A DNA stretch of 5,071 nt from NS-12 sp045403215 (GTDB taxonomy: Bacteria > Nitrospirota > Nitrospiria > Nitrospirales > NS-4): positions 1 to 5,071 of the forward strand of contig JAXIOW010000176.1 of assembly GCA_045403215.1 (NCBI GenBank). Direction: 5' to 3'. The notes beneath the pieces were generated by a model. That model was given only the letters and a program-made list of their open reading frames with translations, ran no database searches and was not told where the DNA came from. A program made the position numbers and the translations under genes. Position 1 is the first letter of the stretch; every line of letters starts with the position of its first letter. This document shows, in pieces, positions 1 through 5,071 of the stretch.

Positions 1-266
1 AACAGGGGATCGTTCGGCGGCAGCGTCGCGATGAATGCCGGATTGATGCCGAAGTTCGCCTCGGCTCGATGACAGGTCCCGCAGGTTCTGCCATTGCCAT
101 TGAAGGTTTCGTTGAAGAAAATGTTCTTCCCCTTGGCGATGAGATCACCCGGGGGAGAGGGCGGTGTCTGGCATGCTGAAAACGTGGCCACCGCCACGAT
201 GATGGTTGCGACGACCGCAATGGCAACTGGCTGGGGACCGCGATCACACTGGACTAACTTTCGCAT
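1..266 (-). CDS. Lipoprotein c-type cytochrome, N-terminal part (gene runs off the left edge)
   Basis: The minus strand from ATG at 266 reads 88 codons without a stop and continues past the window edge. Residues 13-31 form a hydrophobic signal segment ending in FSAC, so Cys32 is a likely lipidation site and the protein would be anchored on the outside of the inner membrane or at the outer membrane. A proline-rich linker (QTPPSPPG) follows, then a c-type haem site CGTCH (Cys62, Cys65, His66). The context FNGNGRTCGTCH, then a segment rich in N, P and hydrophobics (INPAFIATLPPNDPL), resembles the start of multi-haem cytochromes related to the cytochrome c peroxidase/MauG group. Only one haem site is visible, so the haem number and enzyme activity cannot be decided. 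The start is supported by a strong AGGAGG ribosome site 5 nt upstream. It is likely an electron-transfer protein; the exact family is uncertain. Confidence 0.8.
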   Translation of the reverse strand, partial: MRKLVQCDRGPQPVAIAVVATIIVAVATFSACQTPPSPPGDLIAKGKNIFFNETFNGNGRTCGTCHRAEANFGINPAFIATLPPNDPL

Positions 267-271
267 CGGCT

Positions 272-277
272 CCTCCT
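272..277 (-). promoter_or_regulatory. Strong ribosome binding site of the cytochrome gene
   Basis: The minus strand reads AGGAGG, then AGCCG, then the ATG at 266. This is a full-consensus Shine-Dalgarno at 5-nt spacing. It fixes the start codon and suggests efficient translation. The sites before the other genes in the window are much weaker. Confidence 0.8.
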
Positions 278-325
278 GGGGTTTGGGCTCGAGACCCTTC
301 CATGAGCAGACACGGTGACGCGCTG

Positions 326-354
326 ATCATGCCATTTCGCGATGAAGACTTCAA
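326..354 (-). promoter_or_regulatory. Candidate sigma70-type promoter of the cytochrome gene
   Basis: On the minus strand, TTGAAG (349-354) is followed after 17 nt by CATGAT (326-331). Each hexamer matches 4 of 6 consensus bases, and the spacing is ideal. Transcription would begin near 319 and leave about 50 nt of leader before ATG 266. It lies downstream of the hairpin at 379-422, so the cytochrome gene would be transcribed independently of ppgK. The motif match is moderate, and similar matches can occur by chance. Confidence 0.35.
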
Positions 355-375
355 GGCCTCACGTGGAGCCGAGCG

Positions 376-422
376 AAAAAGGGGACAGGCTACTTTTCTC
401 CGGAAAAGTAGCCTGTCCCCTT
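376..422 (-). terminator. Probable intrinsic terminator of the gnd-zwf-ppgK operon
   Basis: Read on the minus strand, the perfect 20-bp stem (422 to 379) starts inside the TAA stop codon of ppgK and is followed by a run of five T (380-376, the first two within the stem). A stable G+C-containing stem followed by a T run fits Rho-independent termination. No T run beyond the stem is seen in the plus direction, so termination should mainly act on the operon. The same DNA is also listed as a palindromic repeat; the two roles are compatible. Confidence 0.6.
379..422. repeat. Perfect REP-like palindrome (20-bp arms, 4-nt loop)
   Basis: The left arm AAGGGGACAGGCTACTTTTC (379-398) is the exact reverse complement of 403-422, with loop TCCG at 399-402. 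A perfect 20-bp inverted repeat is far from chance in a window of this size. Its GGGGACAG core resembles that of the other palindrome in this window (GGGGTCAG, 4838-4909). It may belong to a dispersed REP-type family moved by a RAYT (Y1-type) transposase, but no such transposase is in the window, so this is inference. Confidence 0.8.
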
Positions 423-1152
423 AGTCTCGCCAGAGGGCGATGCCGCCTAGGAGGCCGGCGGCGTTGGAGACGACTTGGACGTTGCGGGGCAGCTTCACGG
501 TGATGCGCTCGGCGTTGCCGCCGCCGATGTAGAGATGATCGTAGTTGAACGTCCGATCGAGGGTCTGGATTGCCCTCACCAGCCGCTTGCTCCATTTCTT
601 TTTCCCGATTTTTTTGCGGACGGCATCGCCCAGCAGCTCTTCGTAGGTTTTGCCCTTTTGAAACGGATGGTGCGCGATCTCCAGGTTTGGGACTAATTTC
701 CCGTCCACGAACAATCCGGAGCCGAACCCCGTCCCCAGCGTGACGACGAGCTCGACGCCGTGCCCTGCGATCACGCCGTAGCCCTGCATGTCCGCATCGT
801 TGGCGACGCGCACGGGCTTGCCGAGCTTTTTCGTCAGCGCGTCTGCCAGGTGGAAGCCGCCCCATCTGCCATCGAGGTTCGGCCCGGTCATGGTCACCCC
901 GCGACGGACCACACCGGGAAACCCGACCGACACCAGGTCGAACGCGCCCTGCGTTTTCGCGAGCCCGGCGATCGCGGTCATCAGCGCCGCTGGGGTGGCC
1001 GGTCTGGGGGTCTTAATCCGGGTTCGCTTCGTGAGCGGTTTGCCGGTCTGGCTTACGACCATGGCCTTGATTCCCGTTCCGCCGATGTCTACTGCCAGGG
1101 TTCGCACTGCCTGGGGACGCGGTTTCGCCGTCGGCTGAACCGCAGGCTCCAT
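421..1152 (-). CDS. ppgK: ROK-family glucokinase, probably polyphosphate-dependent
   Basis: This 243-residue sugar kinase should make glucose-6-phosphate from glucose using polyphosphate and/or ATP in the cytoplasm. The N-terminal phosphate-binding motif DIGGTGIK is at residues 22-29. VGFPGVV (76-82) and PNLDGRWGG (91-99) resemble known polyphosphate glucokinases. The expected catalytic Asp119 lies in VANDAD, and the second phosphate loop LGTGFGSGLF is at 139-148. The cysteine zinc motif of many ROK kinases is absent, and a Lys-rich stretch (KKIGKKKW, 180-187) follows; both fit the PpgK branch of about 250 residues. IGGG (209-212) and NAAGLLGG (230-237) complete the fold. I chose ATG 1152 because it overlaps the zwf stop as TGATG, which implies coupled translation, with GGAG 9 nt upstream. 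A longer frame opening at 1263 would lie inside zwf. The TAA stop runs into a palindrome. Phosphoryl-donor preference cannot be proven from sequence. Confidence 0.85.
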   Translation of the reverse strand: MEPAVQPTAKPRPQAVRTLAVDIGGTGIKAMVVSQTGKPLTKRTRIKTPRPATPAALMTAIAGLAKTQGAFDLVSVGFPGVVRRGVTMTGPNLDGRWGGFHLADALTKKLGKPVRVANDADMQGYGVIAGHGVELVVTLGTGFGSGLFVDGKLVPNLEIAHHPFQKGKTYEELLGDAVRKKIGKKKWSKRLVRAIQTLDRTFNYDHLYIGGGNAERITVKLPRNVQVVSNAAGLLGGIALWRD

Positions 1153-2645
1153 CAGAGCGTTCTCCAGGTCCGCCCGTCGCTTTCGATGAGCCGGTTGGCC
1201 TCGACCGGCCCCCAGCTTCCCACCGGATACTCCGGCAGCCATTTGGTCCCGTAGGTGTTCCAACCTTCCAGGACCCCCGTGATCCAGGCCCAGGACGCTT
1301 CCACCGCATCGCGCCGCATGAACAGCGACGTGTCGCCGGCCATCACGTCCAAGAGCAGCCGTTCATAGGCTTCCGGTGACGGCGCGGCGAAGGCTTCTCC
1401 ATACTGAAAACGCAGCTCGACGGGATTGGTCTTGGCCTTCGTGCCCGGGACCTTGCAGATAATGCGAAGCGTGAGGCCCTCTTCCGGCTGGATCTTCATG
1501 CTCAGCACGTTCGTCTCCAGCGGCGCCTCGGGACTCGCGTTGAACAGGATCTGGGGAATGGGCTTGAAGGAGACCGCGATCTCGCTGGCCCGTTTGTTGA
1601 GCGCCTTGCCGGTCCGGAGGTAGAAGGGGACGCCGGACCACCGCCAGTTCTCCACAAACAGCTTGAGCGCCACGTAGGTCTCGATCGTTGAGTCGGGCTT
1701 GACGCCGGGCTCTCGGCGGTAGCCGGGGACGTCCACTCCCTTCACCTTGCCGGGTCCGTATTGCGCCCGCACGGTGTATTTCTCGACGTCCTTGCCGACG
1801 ATCGGCCGCAGGCACCGCAAGACTTCCATGCGGGCGTTGCGCACCACGTCGGCGTCCAGCGAGTACGGAGGCTCCATGGCGACCAGGCACAAGAGCTGGA
1901 GGATGTGGTTCTGCACCATATCCCGCAACGCCCCGGCCTCTTCATAATAGGACGCCCTGGCTCCCACGCCTTCCGCCTCGGCCACCGTGATCTGCACGTG
2001 GTCGATGTACTTGTGGTTCCAGATCGGCTCGAAGATGCTGTTGGCGAAGCGCAGCACGAGGAGGTTCTGGACGGTTTCCTTGCCCAAATAGTGGTCGATC
2101 CGGAAGATCTGGGACTCGTCGAAAACCCGCGCCACAGCCTCGTTGATGTGTTGGGCGGACTCCAGATCGTGGCCGATAGGCTTCTCGACGATGATCCGCG
2201 AGAACGGCTTGTGCTCAGTCGGGGGTTGGACGAGCCCAGCGTAGCGCAGGCCTTCCACGACGGCGGAGATCGACGCGGGCGGGATGGCCAGGTAGAAGAT
2301 CCGGTTGCTCGGCAGCTTCAGGTCGCCTTCGATCCGCTCCAGGCGCGCCTTGACATCCTTGTAGGCCTTGGGGTCGTCAATCGAGCCCTCCGTGTAGAAC
2401 AGCCGCCGTGAGAAGTCCTTCCAGATCTCCTCCTTGAATTTCTGGCGGGAGTATTTCGCGATGCCTTCCTGGGCGGTTTTCCGGAAGTCCGCGTCGCTGA
2501 GCGGCGTGCGCCCGTTGCCCAGAACCGCGTAGTTCGGGGGCAGCAGGCCGTCCAACAATAGGTTATAGACGGCCGGCACGAGCTTGCGCCGGGCGAGGTC
2601 GCCGGACCCGCCGAAGATGACCAGCGTACAGGGTTGCGGAGTCAT
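1152..2645 (-). CDS. zwf: Glucose-6-phosphate 1-dehydrogenase
   Basis: This 497-residue protein catalyses the first oxidative step of the pentose phosphate pathway, glucose-6-phosphate to 6-phosphoglucono-lactone, reducing NADP+ (or NAD+). The N-terminal Rossmann motif FGGSGDLARRKL is at residues 11-22. Arg46, in LGNGR after the second strand, suits binding of the NADP 2'-phosphate. EKPIG (154-158) and the signature RIDHYLGKE (182-190) supply substrate contacts His185 and Lys189 and the acidic partner Asp184. His247 in MVQNH is the expected catalytic base; it lies 62 residues after His185, the same distance as between His178 and His240 of the Leuconostoc enzyme. The length is normal for the family and the frame is intact. 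The start at ATG 2645 overlaps the gnd stop as ATGA; the longer frame to 2804 would lie within gnd. It is the middle gene of the operon, and no OpcA partner or lactonase gene is adjacent. Confidence 0.97.
   Translation of the reverse strand: MTPQPCTLVIFGGSGDLARRKLVPAVYNLLLDGLLPPNYAVLGNGRTPLSDADFRKTAQEGIAKYSRQKFKEEIWKDFSRRLFYTEGSIDDPKAYKDVKARLERIEGDLKLPSNRIFYLAIPPASISAVVEGLRYAGLVQPPTEHKPFSRIIVEKPIGHDLESAQHINEAVARVFDESQIFRIDHYLGKETVQNLLVLRFANSIFEPIWNHKYIDHVQITVAEAEGVGARASYYEEAGALRDMVQNHILQLLCLVAMEPPYSLDADVVRNARMEVLRCLRPIVGKDVEKYTVRAQYGPGKVKGVDVPGYRREPGVKPDSTIETYVALKLFVENWRWSGVPFYLRTGKALNKRASEIAVSFKPIPQILFNASPEAPLETNVLSMKIQPEEGLTLRIICKVPGTKAKTNPVELRFQYGEAFAAPSPEAYERLLLDVMAGDTSLFMRRDAVEASWAWITGVLEGWNTYGTKWLPEYPVGSWGPVEANRLIESDGRTWRTL
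1162..1165 (-). promoter_or_regulatory. Ribosome binding site of ppgK within the end of zwf
   Basis: The minus strand reads GGAG followed by 9 nt and the ATG at 1152. It sits inside the last codons of zwf. With the 1-nt TGATG overlap it supports the short start and re-initiation by ribosomes that finish zwf. Confidence 0.55.
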
Positions 2646-3541
2646 GAGCTCTTCTTCACGGCGTGGCCGCCGAAGGCGCTGCGCATGGCGGCCAACATCT
2701 TCTCGGCGAAGGAGTCTTCCTGCCGGGAGCGGAACCGGGTGAAGAGGGCGGCTGTCAGCGTGGGCAGCGGCACGGCCTTGTCGATCGCCTCGAGGACCGT
2801 CCACCGGCCCTCGCCCGAGTCCTGAACGTAGCCCTTCAGGCCTTCCAGCTTCGGGTTCTCCTTCAGGAACCCCGCGGTCAACTCCAGCAGCCAGGAGCGC
2901 ACCACGCTCCCGTGCATCCAGAGATCGGCGATCCTGGCGAGGTCGAGAGCGTACCCGCTCTTGGACATCAGCTCGAAGCCCTCGGCGTAGCCTTGCATCA
3001 TACTGTACTCGATGCCGTTGTGGACCATCTTGACGTAGTGGCCCGCGCCGTGGCTGCCCATGTAGGCCCAGCCGTCCTCGGGCGCGAGGGTCTTGAAGAT
3101 CGGCGCGAGCTTGTCCACGATCTCCTTCTCGCCGCCGACCATCAGGCAGTACCCGAGCGTGAGCCCCCAGATGCCACCGCTCGTGCCGGCGTCCACGTAA
3201 TGGAGTCCCTTTTTCTTCAACTCGACGGCGCGCCGCACGTCGTCGTGGAAGTTGGTGTTGCCGCCGTCAATGATGATATCGCCGGCGGACAGCCGGGAGG
3301 CCACCTTGTTGACGGTCTCTTCGGTCGGGGGGCCGGAGGGCACCATCATCCAGACGGCGCGGGGCGCTTTCAACTTGGCGACCATGTCCTCGAGCGAGGC
3401 AGCCCCGACGCAGCCCACCGCTTCCGCCTGTTTGATGAGATCCGTCGCCCGGTCGTAGGCGACCACGCGGTGCTTGCCCTGTTGGAGGCGTGTGACCATG
3501 TTCATGCCCATCTTCCCGAGTCCGATGAATCCGAGTTCCAT
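2642..3541 (-). CDS. gnd: 6-phosphogluconate dehydrogenase (decarboxylating), short form
   Basis: This 299-residue enzyme oxidatively decarboxylates 6-phosphogluconate to ribulose-5-phosphate. The Rossmann motif GFIGLGKMG is at residues 4-12, and the second strand ends in AYDR (28-31). An acidic Asp30 there usually favours NAD+ over NADP+. IDGGNTNF (91-98), DAGTSGG (117-123) and GYCLMVGG (130-137) are substrate and fold motifs. KMVHNGIEY (171-179) supplies catalytic Lys171, Asn175 and Glu178, with the spacing of well-studied 6PGDHs. The length of about 300 residues marks the short subfamily; the classical form has about 470. Extending to ATG 3625 would add 28 residues with no family resemblance, would run through the TATAAT promoter box, and would put residues ahead of the nucleotide-binding strand, so ATG 3541 is preferred. 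The ribosome site is only a weak AAAGGG. It is the first gene of the operon and ends overlapping zwf by 4 nt. Confidence 0.95.
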   Translation of the reverse strand: MELGFIGLGKMGMNMVTRLQQGKHRVVAYDRATDLIKQAEAVGCVGAASLEDMVAKLKAPRAVWMMVPSGPPTEETVNKVASRLSAGDIIIDGGNTNFHDDVRRAVELKKKGLHYVDAGTSGGIWGLTLGYCLMVGGEKEIVDKLAPIFKTLAPEDGWAYMGSHGAGHYVKMVHNGIEYSMMQGYAEGFELMSKSGYALDLARIADLWMHGSVVRSWLLELTAGFLKENPKLEGLKGYVQDSGEGRWTVLEAIDKAVPLPTLTAALFTRFRSRQEDSFAEKMLAAMRSAFGGHAVKKSS

Positions 3542-3596
3542 AGGACGTTGCCCTTTCCCGCTCCGAACGAAGCGTTGTGGCTTGAAAAGCAGGCAG

Positions 3597-3625
3597 ATTA
3601 TAGACCAACCCTGGGGGCAACACAA
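3597..3625 (-). promoter_or_regulatory. Sigma70-type promoter of the gnd-zwf-ppgK operon
   Basis: The minus strand carries TTGTGT (3620-3625), a 17-nt spacer, and a perfect TATAAT (3597-3602). Transcription would start near 3590, giving a leader of about 50 nt to ATG 3541. The perfect -10 box and optimal spacing in the 149-bp divergent intergenic region make this the best promoter in the window. The -35 box matches only 3 of 6 bases, so an activator may assist. I saw no clear operator palindrome. Confidence 0.65.
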
Positions 3626-3653
3626 AAGACGGAACCGCCGTCGCGCAATTCCC

Positions 3654-3682
3654 TTGATTCAGTCAGAGAGGTCGGCTAGGTT
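3654..3682 (+). promoter_or_regulatory. Weak candidate promoter of anmK
   Basis: TTGATT (3654-3659), a 17-nt spacer and TAGGTT (3677-3682) are spaced like a sigma70 promoter. The -10 box is poor (3 of 6 bases). The -10 box ends 8 nt before ATG 3691, so transcription from it would begin almost at the start codon and the message would be leaderless or nearly so. The absence of a good Shine-Dalgarno before anmK is consistent with this but does not prove it. Confidence 0.25.
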
Positions 3683-3690
3683 CCTGTCCC

Positions 3691-4857
3691 ATGTATGCCA
3701 TCGGCCTGATGTCGGGAACCTCCGCCGACGGCGTGGATGCAGCGTTGGTGGACATCCGCGGGTCCGGTCACGATCTGAAGATCACGCTCAAGGCGTTTCG
3801 CACGTTCCCGTACCCAACCGCATTTCGCGAGCGGCTCTGGCAGGCCATGACCGGCGGGACAGTGGAAGACATGTGTCACTTGAACGGCGCGCTGGGGGAG
3901 TGGTTTGCCCGGGCGGCGTTGAAGGTCATTAAAGCGGCTGGAGTGCCGCCTCGACGCGTGACGCTGATCGGATCGCATGGACAGACGCTTCATCACCTGC
4001 CGAAGCCGCGGCGTGAGCCAATCATCGGGCCGGTCCGGTCCACCCTGCAACTGGGCGCGCCGGCCGTCATCGCCGAGCGGACCGGCATCACGACGGTGGC
4101 CGACTTTCGAAGCCGGGACGTGGCGGCCGGCGGGGAAGGCGCGCCACTGACCCCCTACCTCCATTACCTGCTCTTTCGTCATCCGTCCCGTGCGCGGGCT
4201 GTGGTCAACATCGGAGGGATCAGCAACCTGACGTATCTCCCGGCCGGCGGCTCGCTCCAGTCGGTCCGCGCGTTCGATACGGGCCCTGGGAACATGGTGG
4301 TTGACGGGGTCGTGCGCTCCGTGACGGGCGGCCGGCATCAATTCGATCGCGGCGGCCGGCTCGCGCACGCCGGGAAAGTTGATGAGAGCCTGCTGCGACG
4401 ACTCCTCCAGCATCCCTTTCTGCGGCGCCGGCCACCCAAGTCCACGGGGCGCGAAGAGTTCGGGGAGCGGTTCGTCGATCGGCTCGTCCTGCTGGGCCGG
4501 TTAGCCGGTCTTTCGGACGCGGACCTGGCGGCGACAGCCACGGCGTACACGGTGCGGACGATTGCGGACGCGCAGCAATTCCTGCCGCGGCGGGTCGAGG
4601 AGGTCTTCATCTGTGGAGGTGGCGCGAGGAACCCGACCATCATGCGGAGGTTGCAAGAGACGTTGGGCGGGACGCCCGTCCGGACGGTCGAGTCCCTGGG
4701 CTGGGACGGACGCGCGCTGGAGGCCGTGGCGTTCGCGGTCTTCGCCTACCAGCATGTGCGGGGCGTCCCGTGCAACCTGCCCCAGGTGACCGGCGCGAAA
4801 CGGGCGGTGGTGCTGGGGACGGTTGTCCCGGGGAAATTGGGGTCAAAGTCGAATTAG
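3691..4857 (+). CDS. anmK: Anhydro-N-acetylmuramic acid kinase
   Basis: This 388-residue cytoplasmic enzyme cleaves the 1,6-anhydro ring and phosphorylates anhydro-MurNAc to MurNAc-6-phosphate in peptidoglycan recycling. The N-terminus GLMSGTSADGVD (5-16) is the family's first phosphate loop. IGSHGQTLHH (93-102), VADFRSRDVAAGGEGAPL (136-153) with its substrate-binding residues, VNIGGISNL (172-180) and FDTGPGN (195-201) with probable catalytic Asp196 follow in order. GREEFG (253-258) and the C-terminal ATP-site segment CGGGARNP (308-315) complete the fold. Length is near the usual 370-390. The start matches the family's N-terminus, although only a weak AGG precedes it. The ordinary C-terminus VVLGTVVPGK is followed by LGSKSN, most of which is encoded by the left arm of the inverted repeat at 4838-4909, as is the stop codon. 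It is transcribed divergently from gnd. No murQ, nagZ or ampG partner is visible. Confidence 0.96.
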   Translation: MYAIGLMSGTSADGVDAALVDIRGSGHDLKITLKAFRTFPYPTAFRERLWQAMTGGTVEDMCHLNGALGEWFARAALKVIKAAGVPPRRVTLIGSHGQTLHHLPKPRREPIIGPVRSTLQLGAPAVIAERTGITTVADFRSRDVAAGGEGAPLTPYLHYLLFRHPSRARAVVNIGGISNLTYLPAGGSLQSVRAFDTGPGNMVVDGVVRSVTGGRHQFDRGGRLAHAGKVDESLLRRLLQHPFLRRRPPKSTGREEFGERFVDRLVLLGRLAGLSDADLAATATAYTVRTIADAQQFLPRRVEEVFICGGGARNPTIMRRLQETLGGTPVRTVESLGWDGRALEAVAFAVFAYQHVRGVPCNLPQVTGAKRAVVLGTVVPGKLGSKSN

Positions 4858-4909
4858 AGTGGATTGTTGCGGGTCAGAGGGTTAGCCTGCTAATTCGACT
4901 CTGACCCCA
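4838..4909. repeat. REP-like inverted repeat between anmK and the YVTN gene
   Basis: The left arm TGGGGTCAAAGTCGAATTAG (4838-4857) pairs with CTAATTCGACTCTGACCCCA (4890-4909) at 19 of 20 positions, across a 32-nt centre. The centre holds a third, partial copy, GGGTCAGAGGGTTAG (4871-4885), which can pair with the right arm instead. The left arm includes the TAG stop of anmK, and the right arm ends one base before the stop codon of the next gene on the minus strand. No T run follows on either strand, so it is not a classical terminator, although as a hairpin between convergent genes it could protect or end both messages. Membership in a dispersed REP family is inferred. Confidence 0.75.
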
Positions 4910-5071
4910 CTACGGTTTGAAGGTGTTCGGATAGCTGGAGGCGATGCCGTTCGGCCCCTTGCCGACCTTGATCCGCTTCACTTCGGTCAGGCTGCCCAAG
5001 TCCACGACCGAGACATCGTCGCTCTTCGTGTTGGTGACGAAGGCATACTTGTTGTCCGGGCTGAACGTGAT
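4910..5071 (-). CDS. YVTN-type beta-propeller repeat protein, C-terminal end (truncated at the right edge)
   Basis: On the minus strand an open frame enters from 5071 and ends with TAG at 4910-4912, giving the last 53 residues. The sequence contains FSPDNKYAFVTNTKSDDVSV followed by VDLGSLTEVKRIKVGKGPNGIA. This is one full blade of a YVTN/YncE-like propeller: a YAFVTN strand, a VSVVDL strand, then a V-G-x-GPxGI turn. Such proteins are usually exported and act in the periplasm or at the surface, often near cytochromes, but the specific role is unknown. The N-terminus, any signal peptide and the blade number are outside the window. It converges on anmK with only the inverted repeat between them. 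Confidence 0.82.
   Translation of the reverse strand: MTFSPDNKYAFVTNTKSDDVSVVDLGSLTEVKRIKVGKGPNGIASSYPNTFKP

Noticed and set aside
94..424. Two small plus-strand frames over the cytochrome start and its leader
   Set aside because: They oppose the signal peptide and haem motif of the minus-strand cytochrome, lack a ribosome site, and one ends inside the palindrome.
1152..1263. Upstream start extending PpgK by 37 residues
   Set aside because: The extension is the out-of-frame reading of the end of zwf, and the TGATG overlap with a GGAG site supports ATG 1152.
1761..2411. Plus-strand open frame (216 codons) antisense to zwf
   Set aside because: It lies wholly opposite conserved Zwf motifs; its composition is that of a shadow frame.
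2663..3679. Long plus-strand open frame (338 codons) antisense to gnd
   Set aside because: It is a mirror of a well-conserved gene in G+C-rich DNA. The translation is low-complexity with His, Ala, Val and Arg bias and shows no recognisable motif, while the minus strand gives an intact 6PGDH.
3683..3690. CCTGTCCC just before anmK as a remnant of the left palindrome
   Set aside because: Only 8 bases match, with no inverted partner; chance is a sufficient explanation.
3676..4413. Minus-strand open frame (245 codons) antisense to anmK
   Set aside because: The plus strand encodes all AnmK motifs. The antisense translation is Arg/Pro-rich and has no family features.
4815..4842. G-rich run near the end of anmK as a G-quadruplex, or the small GGGAC/GTCCC stem (4816-4829)
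   Set aside because: Only three runs of four G are present, and the 5-bp stem lies in conserved coding sequence; this is expected in G+C-rich DNA.
1..5071. tRNA, rRNA, CRISPR array, riboswitch or insertion sequence
   Set aside because: Nothing with the required structure was seen; the intergenic gaps are about 150 nt or less and are explained by promoters and the two palindromes.

Overview
The window is G+C-rich, gene-dense bacterial DNA. It holds four complete genes of sugar and cell-wall-sugar metabolism, with a truncated redox or export-type gene at each edge. The edges carry a lipoprotein c-type cytochrome and a YVTN beta-propeller protein. That mix, together with palindromic GGGG(A/T)CAG repeats, suggests an environmental Gram-negative, perhaps Nitrospirota-like. 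This assignment is tentative because no rRNA or other marker gene is present.

Layout from left to right. Positions 1-266 (minus) are the N-terminal 88 codons of a lipoprotein cytochrome with a CGTCH haem site. Positions 267-420 are non-coding and hold its probable promoter and a perfect 20-bp-arm hairpin (379-422). Positions 421-3541 (minus) are a tightly packed operon, transcribed gnd > zwf > ppgK. The reading frames overlap by 4 nt (ATGA, gnd/zwf) and 1 nt (TGATG, zwf/ppgK). A good sigma70-type promoter (TTGTGT, 17 nt, TATAAT) lies upstream of gnd. Positions 3542-3690 are a divergent intergenic region. Positions 3691-4857 (plus) are anmK. Positions 4838-4909 are a second inverted repeat that runs from inside the end of anmK to the base next to the stop codon of the last gene. 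Positions 4910-5071 (minus) are the C-terminal end of a YVTN-type beta-propeller protein.

The operon makes biochemical sense. PpgK (ROK family, probably polyphosphate-dependent) turns glucose into glucose-6-phosphate. Zwf oxidises this to 6-phosphogluconolactone, and after lactone hydrolysis Gnd (short form, probably NAD-preferring) yields ribulose-5-phosphate and CO2. No 6-phosphogluconolactonase gene is visible. Divergent AnmK phosphorylates anhydro-N-acetylmuramic acid to MurNAc-6-phosphate during peptidoglycan recycling, which could also feed carbon toward hexose phosphates.

The most unusual feature is the pair of palindromic elements that bracket the four-gene block. Each is fused to the stop codon of the outermost gene, and both start with the same GGGG(A/T)CAG core. 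They look like REP-type elements of the kind mobilised by RAYT (Y1) transposases. I saw no convincing wholly new system; the individual genes all belong to known families.
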